NCBI GenBank assembly: GCA_945869905.1
Contig: CAMBQD010000048.1
Location: 1-7,343, forward strand
Source: an uncultured Clostridia bacterium
Lineage (GTDB): Bacteria > Bacillota > Clostridia > Oscillospirales > Acutalibacteraceae
Reading direction: 5' to 3'
DNA: 7,343 nucleotides
Shown here: positions 1 to 6,921 of the stretch, one piece after another
Position numbering within the stretch: the stretch's first letter is position 1
Layout of the letters: the number at the start of each line of letters is the position of its first letter
Position numbers and translations under genes: made by a program
Notes under the pieces: generated by a model
The model's input: the letters and a program-made list of their open reading frames with translations, nothing else
Told to the model about the DNA's origin: nothing
The model's database searches: none

Positions 1-91
1 GATTATCGCTTATACCCTCCTTACCGATTTGAATAATCGGCTCAAGAGAATTAGCCTGACCTCTCCAGTATGCTCTTTCCTTTGATGTCAT
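1..91 (-). CDS. yhbY: YhbY family ribosome assembly RNA-binding protein (5' part only)
   Basis: The first 30 codons of a gene that continues beyond the left edge of the window. Translated from the ATG at 91, it begins MTSKERAYWRGQAN, followed by SLEPIIQIGKEGISDN. This is the typical opening of the small (about 100 residues) YhbY/CRM-domain family: a basic first helix, then a stretch ending in the IGKxGIS signature, which in this KH-like fold takes part in RNA binding. Family members associate with pre-50S ribosomal particles. The start is well supported: GGAG lies 8 bases upstream (103-100), and the ATG overlaps the rdgB stop as ATGA, so translation is probably coupled to rdgB. The tryptophan at residue 9 stands where leucine is more common. 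In related Clostridia the next genes are often nadD and yqeK, but they cannot be seen here. The family call is fairly sure despite the short length; nothing can be said about the C-terminus. Confidence 0.85.
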   Translation of the reverse strand, partial: MTSKERAYWRGQANSLEPIIQIGKEGISDN

Positions 92-675
92 AAAATTTTC
101 TCCAATTCCTTAGTTAATAGCCTTAAGGCATTTCCTCTGTGGCTGATTTTGTCCTTTTCCTCAGCAGTATATCTGCCGAAGGCTCTGCCGTTTACAAGAA
201 ACAGCGGGTCATAGCCAAAGCCTTCGTGTCCATCACGTTCAAAGCCTATAACGCCGTTACATTCACCCCTGACAACAATTTCCCTGCCGTCAGGAAAAAC
301 ACAGCATATGGCGCAAACATAATGTGCCGTGCGTTCTTCAAGGGGTACGCCCTCCAGCTTTTCCAAAAGCAAGTCGTTATTTTTTTCATCATTGCCGTGG
401 TCACCGGAAAAGCGTGCCGAATATATGCCGGGGGCACCGTCAAGATAATCAACGCAAAGACCGGAATCATCGGCAATTGAAGGCATATCAGTCTGCTTAC
501 AGGCGGCGTGAGCCTTAAGCCTTGCATTGTCCTCAAAGGTTTCGCCGTCCTCAACCACATCTTCAAGGGTTATGCCCAGCATTTTTGCCGTAACCACATT
601 AATTCCCAGCGGAGATAGAATACGCTGCATTTCCGCCAGCTTTTTCATATTATTTGTTGCAAGAATAAAATCCAT
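88..675 (-). CDS. rdgB: XTP/dITP pyrophosphatase (non-canonical purine NTP pyrophosphatase, RdgB/HAM1 family)
   Basis: A 195-residue protein, the usual length for the family. It hydrolyses dITP, XTP and dXTP to monophosphate and pyrophosphate in the cytoplasm, keeping deaminated purines out of DNA and RNA. Visible motifs: the N-terminal [ST]xNxxK nucleotide-binding motif (TNNMKK, residues 7-12); ETFEDNA at 45-51; DDSGL at 69-73, whose second Asp (D70) matches the catalytic aspartate of the family; GIYSARFSG at 83-91; GFGYDPLF at 152-159, which shapes the base pocket; and SHRGNA at 178-183. One oddity is Arg168 in the segment AFGRYTAEEK, where relatives usually have Glu (FAELSPEEK type). The ATG start at 675 shares one base with the ftsY stop (TAATG), and GGTGA at 686-682 is a plausible ribosome binding site. 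The 3' end overlaps yhbY as ATGA, so the gene sits mid-operon. The function is secure from the motifs. Confidence 0.96.
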   Translation of the reverse strand: MDFILATNNMKKLAEMQRILSPLGINVVTAKMLGITLEDVVEDGETFEDNARLKAHAACKQTDMPSIADDSGLCVDYLDGAPGIYSARFSGDHGNDEKNNDLLLEKLEGVPLEERTAHYVCAICCVFPDGREIVVRGECNGVIGFERDGHEGFGYDPLFLVNGRAFGRYTAEEKDKISHRGNALRLLTKELEKIL

Positions 676-1649
676 TATTTTTCACCGTTACCGTCATTTG
701 TTATAAAGCTTGTTATGTCCTTATCGTCCTCAGGAACCTTTGCATCAAACAGACCTGAGGCAAAGGCATCGGCATCAAAGGGCTGTAAATCCTCAATCTT
801 TTCGCCCACGCCCACAAATTTAACAGGAACATCAAGCTCATTATTTATGGCAAGAACAACACCGCCCTTGGCAGTGCCGTCAAGCTTTGTAAGAACAATA
901 CCTGTAATGCCTGCCGCCTCTTTAAAATCCTTTGCCTGATTAACGGCATTCTGACCTGTGGTGGCATCAAGAACAAGCAAAATTTCCTTAGACGCATCAG
1001 GCAGCTCCCTGTCGATAACACGGCTGATTTTATTAAGCTCGTCCATAAGATTTTTCTTATTATGCAGACGACCGGCAGTATCAATAATAATTACATCACA
1101 GTTTCTTGCCTTGCCTGCCTGAATGGTATCATACACAACTGCCGCAGGGTCTGCGCCCTCTGCATGCTTAATAAGGTCAACTCCTGCTCTGTCAGCCCAA
1201 ACCTGAAGCTGCACAATCGCCGCCGCACGGAAGCTATCGGCGGCACCGAGAATAACCTTTCTGTTTTGCTCCTTAAGGCGCATTGCAAGCTTGCCTATTG
1301 TGGTGGTTTTGCCAACGCCGTTAACACCAATCATAAGGATTATTGACGGCTTTGAGCGAAGCCGGAGATAGCTACCGCCCCAAACAATACCGGAAACAAT
1401 ATCCTTCATTGTTTCCCTAACCTGCTTAACGTCCCTTATCTTATCATTTTCTATTTTACTTTTCAGGTCACGGATGATACGCTGAGCCGTAGGCATACCA
1501 ACATCACCCATTATAAGTATTTCCTCAAGCTCGTCAAAAAGCTCGTCGGTTATTTCATCATAGGACTCAATCACCTGGTCCATTTGGGCGGTAATGCCCT
1601 CATCTCTGGTTTTTTTCAAACCCTTTTTGAACATTGAAAAAATGCCCAT
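675..1649 (-). CDS. ftsY: Signal recognition particle receptor FtsY (SRP GTPase)
   Basis: A 324-residue SRP receptor GTPase that docks Ffh/4.5S-bound ribosomes at the membrane and delivers nascent membrane proteins to SecYEG. The long acidic A domain of the enterobacterial protein is missing, as is usual in Bacillota. The N-terminus (MGIFSMFKKGLKKTRDE) is a short amphipathic basic segment suited to binding lipid. A helical N domain (about 20-90) precedes the G domain: P-loop GVNGVGKT at 108-115, DSFRAA at 138-143, DTAGR at 190-194, TKLDG (guanine specificity) at 254-258, GVGE at 280-283 and DLQPF at 287-291. An acidic tail of about 20 residues follows the usual end of the fold. A GTG at 1658 would add three residues, but it lies inside the Shine-Dalgarno sequence, so the ATG at 1649 is chosen. 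The gene follows smc by 38 bases, an order known from the Bacillus subtilis rnc-smc-ftsY operon. It is followed by rdgB rather than ylxM-ffh. Confidence 0.97.
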   Translation of the reverse strand: MGIFSMFKKGLKKTRDEGITAQMDQVIESYDEITDELFDELEEILIMGDVGMPTAQRIIRDLKSKIENDKIRDVKQVRETMKDIVSGIVWGGSYLRLRSKPSIILMIGVNGVGKTTTIGKLAMRLKEQNRKVILGAADSFRAAAIVQLQVWADRAGVDLIKHAEGADPAAVVYDTIQAGKARNCDVIIIDTAGRLHNKKNLMDELNKISRVIDRELPDASKEILLVLDATTGQNAVNQAKDFKEAAGITGIVLTKLDGTAKGGVVLAINNELDVPVKFVGVGEKIEDLQPFDADAFASGLFDAKVPEDDKDITSFITNDGNGEK

Positions 1650-1657
1650 AAGCCACA

Positions 1658-1663
1658 CTCCTT
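1658..1663 (-). promoter_or_regulatory. Ribosome binding site that fixes the ftsY start
   Basis: AAGGAG on the minus strand, with an 8-base spacer (TGTGGCTT) to the ATG at 1649. The in-frame GTG at 1658-1656 begins with the last G of this site, so it cannot use the site for initiation. This is the strongest Shine-Dalgarno match in the window. It may let ftsY be translated independently of smc, from which it is separated by 38 bases, unlike the overlapping junctions elsewhere. Confidence 0.8.
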
Positions 1664-1687
1664 ATAAATAATCGGCAATTGCCTTTA

Positions 1688-4600
1688 CTATTCCTCCAAG
1701 CCCATCTGAGCCGCCAGCTCCGCAGTTTGCAGTTCAATAAGCTTTGACACGCCCTTTTCCTGCATTGTAACACCGTAAAGGACATCTGCCTCCTCCATGG
1801 TGCCGCGTCTGTGGGTAATTGAAATAAACTGAGTTTTGTCAGTCATTTTACGCATATATTTTGCAAATCGTTCAACGTTTATATCGTCAAGAGCCGCCTC
1901 AACCTCGTCATAAATACAGAAGGGTGCAGGCTGTACCTTAAGCACGCTGAACAAAAGTGCCATTGCCGCCAAGGACTTTTCACCGCCGGAGAACAGATTG
2001 ATGTTCTGTACTGATTTTCCGGGAGGCTGAATTTTAATTTCAATAGGTGACTCAAGACAGTTATCCGGCTGTTCAAGGATAATTTCACCCTTACCGCCAC
2101 CGAAGAAATCTGCAAAGCAAACCTTAAATTCCTCATTAATCTTATTGAATTTTTCAAGGAATTTTTCACTCATTGAGGCAGTTAAATCCTCAATTATCTT
2201 TAAAAGCTCAGACTTTGATTTTTCCACATCATCAATCTGCTCCTTTAAAAATTCGTATCTTTCGGAAACCTCCTTATATTCCTCAATGGCACCCACGTTA
2301 ATGGAGCCCAAATTCTTTATGGCAACCTTAATTTCGTGAAGGCGTTTCTTGGCGTCGGACATATTTTCGATTTCAATATTAAGCGCCTCTGCCTCACGTT
2401 TGGTAAGCTCATACTGTTCAAAGAGCATATCGTTAAGCTCGTCATATTCCTTGCGCATTGCAATCTTGCGCTCGTCAAGGCGCACCAGCTCACCCGACAG
2501 CTTTTCTCTTTCCTGCCCTTTATTTCTTTCAAGCATTCTAAGCTCGCCTGAACGCTTTTCAAGGGCATTGCGCTGTTCAATCTGCTGAGAAACATTTTCA
2601 TCCGATTGCTTTGCCTGAACTCGCAGAGCGTCTGCCTGAGCCTCCACCTGAGCAATTTGCGCCGAAAGCTCGCTGTTTTTAGACTCAATAGCCTTAATTT
2701 CATTCTCAATGGTTTTAACTCTGTCGGACTGGGTGCTTTTTCTTATTTCAAGCTCCTCAATTGAAATCCTTGCCGACTCTGTATCCTTTGCAATGGTTAC
2801 AAGCTCAAGGTTAATTTCCTCGTTCTTTTTTCTGAACTCGTCACGTTTTTCAATAATTTCCTGTGCATTGCCCGACGCCTTTGCAAGCTCCTTTTCTGCC
2901 GAGGCAATCTGATTTTCAACGCTGTCAGCCTGTGCCTGACCTTCCCTGTTCACATTTTCAAAGAATGCAATTCTGTCAAGGGCGTTTTCCTTTTCCTCCT
3001 TAAGAGAATTTCTTTGAGCAAGGATGGCGTCAAGCTTTTCGCAAATTAGCCTGTGGTCGCCCTGTGCACGTATCAGTTCCTCCTTAGCCTGTTGCAAATC
3101 AGCCTCTGCTCCCTGAAGCTTTGCACCTGCAAAGTTCGCGTCCTCAAGGGCTGTCTTAAATTCCGATTTTAACTGCTCGGTCTTTTTTTCAAGCTCCTTA
3201 GCCTGTGAGTTAAGCTCCTCAATCATATTGGCACGTGAAAGAATGCCCGAACCCTTTGACTGTGAGCCGCCTGTCATGGAGCCGCCGGGATTGATAACCT
3301 GACCGTCAACGGTAACAAGCTTAAACCTGTTTGAATATCTTTTTGCAATACCGATTGCGCAGTCCATATCATCAACAATAACTACCCTGCCCAGCAGATT
3401 TGAGATAATATCCCTGTACTCCTTATTACACTCAACAAGGTCTGAGGCAATTGCCACAAAGCCTAAATTGTCGTCAAGATTTTTTTCATCAAGAGCTCTT
3501 GGCTTAATATTTGAAATAGGCAAAAATGTTGCTCTGCCCAAATGGTTATTTTTAAGGTAATAGATTGCTCTTTTAGCGTCAGACTCGTTGGTGGTAACAA
3601 TATTCTGCATAGCGGCGCCCAGTGCAACCTCCACTGCAACGGAATATTCGTTATCAACGGTAATAAGCTGTGACAAGGGACCGTGGATACCTGAAAGGGC
3701 CTTGCTCTGCGCTTGCTTCATAACCGCCTTAACTGCGCCTGAAAAGCCCTCCATATTTCTTTCCATATCATAAAGCATCTTAGCCTTTGACTGCTTTTGT
3801 GACAGCTCAAGGCTTACCTTTTCCAAATCAGCCTTGATTTTATCCGCTTTTTTTGTTTTATTTTCAAGCTTAATTCTAAAGCCTGCAAGGGAATTGTTAT
3901 TTTCCTCAATTCTGTCCTGCAAAAACTTTAGATTGTCCTCGCTCTCTTTTTTCTGATTTTCTGTTTTGTCAGCCTCTTTTTCACAATCTGCAATGGCGGT
4001 ATCAACCGTATTCTGCCTTGCTTTTATTTCGCTGATGGAGGACAATGCCTGGGAGCACTTAACCTTGCAGTCGGAAAGCTCAAGGGTAAGGGCGGTAATT
4101 TTTTGGTTAAGCTCAACAGACAGCTTGGAAAATTCCTCGTTTGACAAAACAAGAGACTGCATTTGCTCTGTAACGTCCTTAAGCTCCTGTCTTTTGCCTT
4201 CAAGGAGCTTTTCATTATCTGCAATAAAGAGCTTTTTTTCCTCAATTTGAGCGTCAATGGAGCTGTTGCTGTCATCAGCAATGCCGATATCGCTTTTCAG
4301 CCTGTCGATAGTTTCGTTATTATGCTCCAGTGTATTTTTAAGGACGGAGGCATCGGTATCCCTGCGCAGTGCCTCCTCCTCAAATGCCTTTGAGCCACTG
4401 CGTATTTCTTCAATTTGAATGTTTATTGAGGCGGTTTTTTCAAGTATATCCTCAATCTCTTTTTCAATACCGCCCAGCTCCTTTTCACACAGCTCGTATG
4501 AAACGGTGGCGGCATCTATTTTATGCTCCTGCTCACGCAGTTCATTGGTAAAGCGGTTGATTTTATTAATCCACACACCGATTTCAAGAGTTTTCTTCTC

Positions 4601-5260
4601 CTCGGAAAGCTCAAGAAACTGAGCCGCCTTTTCGCTCTGCTTTTTAAGGGGACCCACACGGTTTTCAAGCTCGCCCAAAATATCAAGAAGCCTTACAAGA
4701 TTTTCCTGTGCCTGGTCAAGCCTGCGGGTAGCGTCAGTCCTTTTGTGACGGAAAAGGGAGATACCTGCCGCCTCCTCAAAAAGCTCACGCCTGTCCTCGT
4801 TTTTTTGAGAAATTATTGAGTCAATTTTACCCTGACCTACCATTGAATAGCCGTCCGAGCCCAGACCTGTATCCATAAACAGCTCGTGGATATCACGGCG
4901 GCGTACATTTTCGCCGTCAATTTTATATTCACTTTCGCCTGAACGATAATAGCGTCTTGTGACGGTCACAATCTCGCCCTTATCCTTAAGGGTATGGTCT
5001 GAATTGTCAAGAGTAAGCTGAACCTGTGCAAAGCCCAAAGCCTTTCTTGAAGATGTACCGCCGAAGATAACATCCTCCATTTTTGAGCCTCTCAGTGACT
5101 TTGTGCTTGTTTCACCCAGCACCCAGCGCACTGCGTCAGAGATATTACTTTTGCCTGAGCCGTTAGGGCCCACAACAGCAGTAATACCCTTGCCGAAATT
5201 CAGTTCAGTCTTGTCAGGGAAAGATTTAAAGCCCTGCATTTCAAGTGTTCTTAAAACCAT
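1688..5260 (-). CDS. smc: Chromosome segregation protein SMC
   Basis: A full-length SMC of 1190 residues, close to the family norm of about 1,180. It forms the ATP-driven dimer that, with ScpA and ScpB (not in this window), compacts and separates newly replicated chromosomes. The N-terminal head has Walker A GPNGSGKS at 31-38, the R-loop region SLRGSKMEDVIFGG at 55-68 and the Q-loop region VGQGKID at 141-147. A long coiled coil (about 175-500) leads to the hinge (about 503-675), with GGSMTGGS at 659-666 as its glycine-rich dimer surface. The returning coiled coil (about 680-1010) ends in the C-terminal head, with signature LFSGGEK at 1089-1095, Walker B CIYDE ending at E1119, D-loop ALDD at 1123-1126 and switch histidine in ITHRRGTME (H1150). 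All ATPase residues look intact. The ATG shares one base with the stop of the radical SAM gene (TAATG), with GAGGA at 5272-5268 as ribosome binding site. The stop is TAG. Confidence 0.98.
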   Translation of the reverse strand: MVLRTLEMQGFKSFPDKTELNFGKGITAVVGPNGSGKSNISDAVRWVLGETSTKSLRGSKMEDVIFGGTSSRKALGFAQVQLTLDNSDHTLKDKGEIVTVTRRYYRSGESEYKIDGENVRRRDIHELFMDTGLGSDGYSMVGQGKIDSIISQKNEDRRELFEEAAGISLFRHKRTDATRRLDQAQENLVRLLDILGELENRVGPLKKQSEKAAQFLELSEEKKTLEIGVWINKINRFTNELREQEHKIDAATVSYELCEKELGGIEKEIEDILEKTASINIQIEEIRSGSKAFEEEALRRDTDASVLKNTLEHNNETIDRLKSDIGIADDSNSSIDAQIEEKKLFIADNEKLLEGKRQELKDVTEQMQSLVLSNEEFSKLSVELNQKITALTLELSDCKVKCSQALSSISEIKARQNTVDTAIADCEKEADKTENQKKESEDNLKFLQDRIEENNNSLAGFRIKLENKTKKADKIKADLEKVSLELSQKQSKAKMLYDMERNMEGFSGAVKAVMKQAQSKALSGIHGPLSQLITVDNEYSVAVEVALGAAMQNIVTTNESDAKRAIYYLKNNHLGRATFLPISNIKPRALDEKNLDDNLGFVAIASDLVECNKEYRDIISNLLGRVVIVDDMDCAIGIAKRYSNRFKLVTVDGQVINPGGSMTGGSQSKGSGILSRANMIEELNSQAKELEKKTEQLKSEFKTALEDANFAGAKLQGAEADLQQAKEELIRAQGDHRLICEKLDAILAQRNSLKEEKENALDRIAFFENVNREGQAQADSVENQIASAEKELAKASGNAQEIIEKRDEFRKKNEEINLELVTIAKDTESARISIEELEIRKSTQSDRVKTIENEIKAIESKNSELSAQIAQVEAQADALRVQAKQSDENVSQQIEQRNALEKRSGELRMLERNKGQEREKLSGELVRLDERKIAMRKEYDELNDMLFEQYELTKREAEALNIEIENMSDAKKRLHEIKVAIKNLGSINVGAIEEYKEVSERYEFLKEQIDDVEKSKSELLKIIEDLTASMSEKFLEKFNKINEEFKVCFADFFGGGKGEIILEQPDNCLESPIEIKIQPPGKSVQNINLFSGGEKSLAAMALLFSVLKVQPAPFCIYDEVEAALDDINVERFAKYMRKMTDKTQFISITHRRGTMEEADVLYGVTMQEKGVSKLIELQTAELAAQMGLEE

Positions 5261-6234
5261 TATTTAATCCTCAATTCGTCAACGTCAAGTCCGTTGTCGG
5301 TAATAATTTTTATGTTATATCCCCTTTCCATAAGGAGATAGATATCGCTTTTATTATTGCCCTTCAGCTTTGAAAGGGACCTTGAATTAACAAATACCTG
5401 ATAATCAGAGGGTGGCAATTCAAGTATTTTATTAACCATAATACGTGATTTAACAAGCTCGCCAAAGCTGTCGTGAAAGCCGCCGGCAAGCATATTTTCC
5501 TTAATATCCTTGCTTGAATGAAGCCCAAGACGAATAATTTTTATTCCTGCATCTTCAAACATAGGCACAAGCCTTGCACAAAGCTCGGCAGACTCATCTG
5601 CATTAAGTGGCTTATATTCTTCATTAAGATACAGCTCTGCAAGATATGTACCCTTCAGTACAACCGTTGGATAAATCCTTACGGTTTGGGGAGCAATGGC
5701 AATAATCCTTTTGGCAGTTTCAATTGCCTTTTCCTCAGTGTCCTTATAAAGCCCTGTCATCATCTGTAATCCCAGCTCAAAGCCGTAGGACTTAATAAGC
5801 TGTGACGCGTCAACAACAGACTGTGCATTATGTCCTCGTCTGTTAGCGGCAAGCACCTCATCGTCCATACTTTGTGCGCCCAGCTCTATGCTTGTTACTC
5901 CGTACTGTTTAAGCAGGTCAAGCACCTCTCTTTCAATACAATCGGGACGTGTTGAAATACGTATGCCCTTAACCTGTCCGCCTTTTACATAAGGATAAGC
6001 CGCCTCCAGCAGTTCAAGCATATATGCTCTGTCAATGGCAGTAAAGGAGCCGCCGAAAAATGCAATCTCGTAATTGTATTCCTTTTGCCTGAGTGCCGTT
6101 TCCACAGCCTTTTTTACATCCTCTGCCGTAGGAGCCGTCTGCTGACCCGTAATTGTTTTTTGATTACAGAAGGAGCAGGCACAGGGACAGCCCTGATGAG
6201 GTACAAATATACTTATGTTTCCTTTTCTTTTCAC
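5260..6234 (-). CDS. Elp3-like radical SAM protein without acetyltransferase domain
   Basis: A 324-residue radical SAM protein. Cysteines C16, C20 and C23 in GCPCACSFCNQ form the CxxxCxxC motif that binds the 4Fe-4S cluster used to cleave S-adenosylmethionine; C18 is an extra cysteine inside the motif. FFGGSFTAI (59-67) matches the SAM-binding GGE-type position, and STRPD (94-98), ELGAQSMDDEVL (117-128) and the RIYPTVVLKGTYLAELY stretch (186-202) resemble the radical SAM half of Elp3 (COG1243-like). Elp3 itself modifies wobble uridine in tRNA with the help of a C-terminal acetyltransferase domain; that domain is absent here, so the substrate and reaction are unknown. The last 50 residues form a small alpha/beta-looking module. 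The start is GTG at 6234, overlapping the rnc stop as TAGTG, with only a weak GGGA 8 bases upstream, so translation probably depends on rnc. A homologue lies between rnc and smc in many Clostridia, suggesting a core role, perhaps on RNA. The fold is certain, the function is not. Confidence 0.88.
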   Translation of the reverse strand: MKRKGNISIFVPHQGCPCACSFCNQKTITGQQTAPTAEDVKKAVETALRQKEYNYEIAFFGGSFTAIDRAYMLELLEAAYPYVKGGQVKGIRISTRPDCIEREVLDLLKQYGVTSIELGAQSMDDEVLAANRRGHNAQSVVDASQLIKSYGFELGLQMMTGLYKDTEEKAIETAKRIIAIAPQTVRIYPTVVLKGTYLAELYLNEEYKPLNADESAELCARLVPMFEDAGIKIIRLGLHSSKDIKENMLAGGFHDSFGELVKSRIMVNKILELPPSDYQVFVNSRSLSKLKGNNKSDIYLLMERGYNIKIITDNGLDVDELRIK

Positions 6235-6908
6235 TATAGCAATCCCATTAAATTAAGCGCTTCCTTGGCCGCCGCCTGTTCAGCACCTTTTTTAGTTTTT
6301 CCCTTTCCCCGTCCTATAACATTTGAATTCAGCTTAACCTCAGCCTCAAAAATCTTATTGTGGTCAGGACCTGATGAGCCTACAAAAACATAATTTATGC
6401 TTTGGTCCGGATTTTGCTGAATAACCTCCTGCAAGGTCGTCTTATAATCCTTAAAATTGATTTTATGATTTTCAAGGGCAGGCTTAAGAAAGCTTAAAAC
6501 AAATTCCCTTGCCGAGTCAAGACCGCCGTCAAGATAAATTGCAGCAATCAACGACTCAAAGGCGTCCTCCAAAATTGAAGGACGGTTTGCACCGCCTGTA
6601 TTAACCTCGCCTTTGCCGAGAAACAGGTATTCACCCAAGTGTATTTGCCTTGCAAATCCCGAAAGACTTTCAGTGCAAACAAGGGATGCCTTAAGCTTTG
6701 TCAGCTCGCCCTCAGGCATATCGCTGTAGGTTTCAAACAAAAACTGGCTGGATATAAGGGAAAGCACGGAGTCACCCAAAAATTCCATACGCTCATTGCT
6801 TTTTATTCCGTTATTTCTTTCATTGGCAAAGGAGGAATGAGTTAATGCCTCCATAAGATATTGCCTGTTATTAAATTTGTAGTTAATTCTCTTTTCAAGA
6901 GTTATCAT
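6234..6908 (-). CDS. rnc: Ribonuclease III
   Basis: A 224-residue double-strand-specific endoribonuclease that acts on rRNA precursors and other structured RNAs as a homodimer, using Mg2+. The N-terminal catalytic domain (about 1-145) carries the family signature NERMEFLGDSVL at 38-49. Comparison with the Escherichia coli enzyme places the metal-binding residues at E39, E42, D46, E66, D115 and E118, all present. The C-terminal double-stranded RNA-binding domain (about 154-224) starts at DYKTTLQEVIQQ and ends with the lysine-rich GKGKTKKGAEQAAAKEAL, whose KKGAEQAAA part is the usual RNA-contacting loop and helix. The ATG at 6908 follows plsX by 13 bases; AAGGAAGAG just upstream (AGGA at 6921-6918, overlapping the plsX stop) is the likely ribosome binding site. 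The TAG stop overlaps the GTG of the radical SAM gene. The position upstream of smc and ftsY is the standard Bacillota arrangement. Confidence 0.97.
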   Translation of the reverse strand: MITLEKRINYKFNNRQYLMEALTHSSFANERNNGIKSNERMEFLGDSVLSLISSQFLFETYSDMPEGELTKLKASLVCTESLSGFARQIHLGEYLFLGKGEVNTGGANRPSILEDAFESLIAAIYLDGGLDSAREFVLSFLKPALENHKINFKDYKTTLQEVIQQNPDQSINYVFVGSSGPDHNKIFEAEVKLNSNVIGRGKGKTKKGAEQAAAKEALNLMGLL

Positions 6909-6921
6909 ATATTCTCTTCCT

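Noticed and set aside
139..480. A 113-codon open frame on the plus strand, with another at 324-518
   Set aside because: Both lie opposite rdgB, whose motifs are complete. The plus-strand translations show no recognisable domain and neither start has a good ribosome binding site.
1674..1683. Perfect 10-base palindrome GGCAATTGCC in the smc-ftsY gap
   Set aside because: It has no room for a loop and no following T-run on the minus strand, so it is not a terminator. A 10-base palindrome is too common to call an operator without conservation.
1659..1687. Possible promoter for ftsY in the 38-base gap (AT-rich ATTATTTATAA before the ribosome binding site)
   Set aside because: No matching -35 element lies 16 to 18 bases upstream, and the candidate -10 runs straight into the ribosome binding site, leaving no sensible leader.
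2200..4700. Recurring short strings such as CTCCTC, AAGCTC and TTTTCAAG that suggest DNA repeats
   Set aside because: They are irregularly spaced and reflect repeated Glu, Leu and Lys codons of the SMC coiled coil, not direct repeats or a CRISPR array.
2145..4819. Many plus-strand open frames of 60 to 98 codons opposite smc
   Set aside because: They are serine-, phenylalanine- and leucine-rich mirror images of glutamate- and lysine-rich coiled-coil codons. None has a domain or convincing start, and smc is intact across the whole stretch.
1688..5260. Possible fusion or accessory domain in the long smc frame
   Set aside because: Head, coiled-coil, hinge, coiled-coil and head occur in normal order and the length is normal for bacterial SMC; no extra segment is visible.
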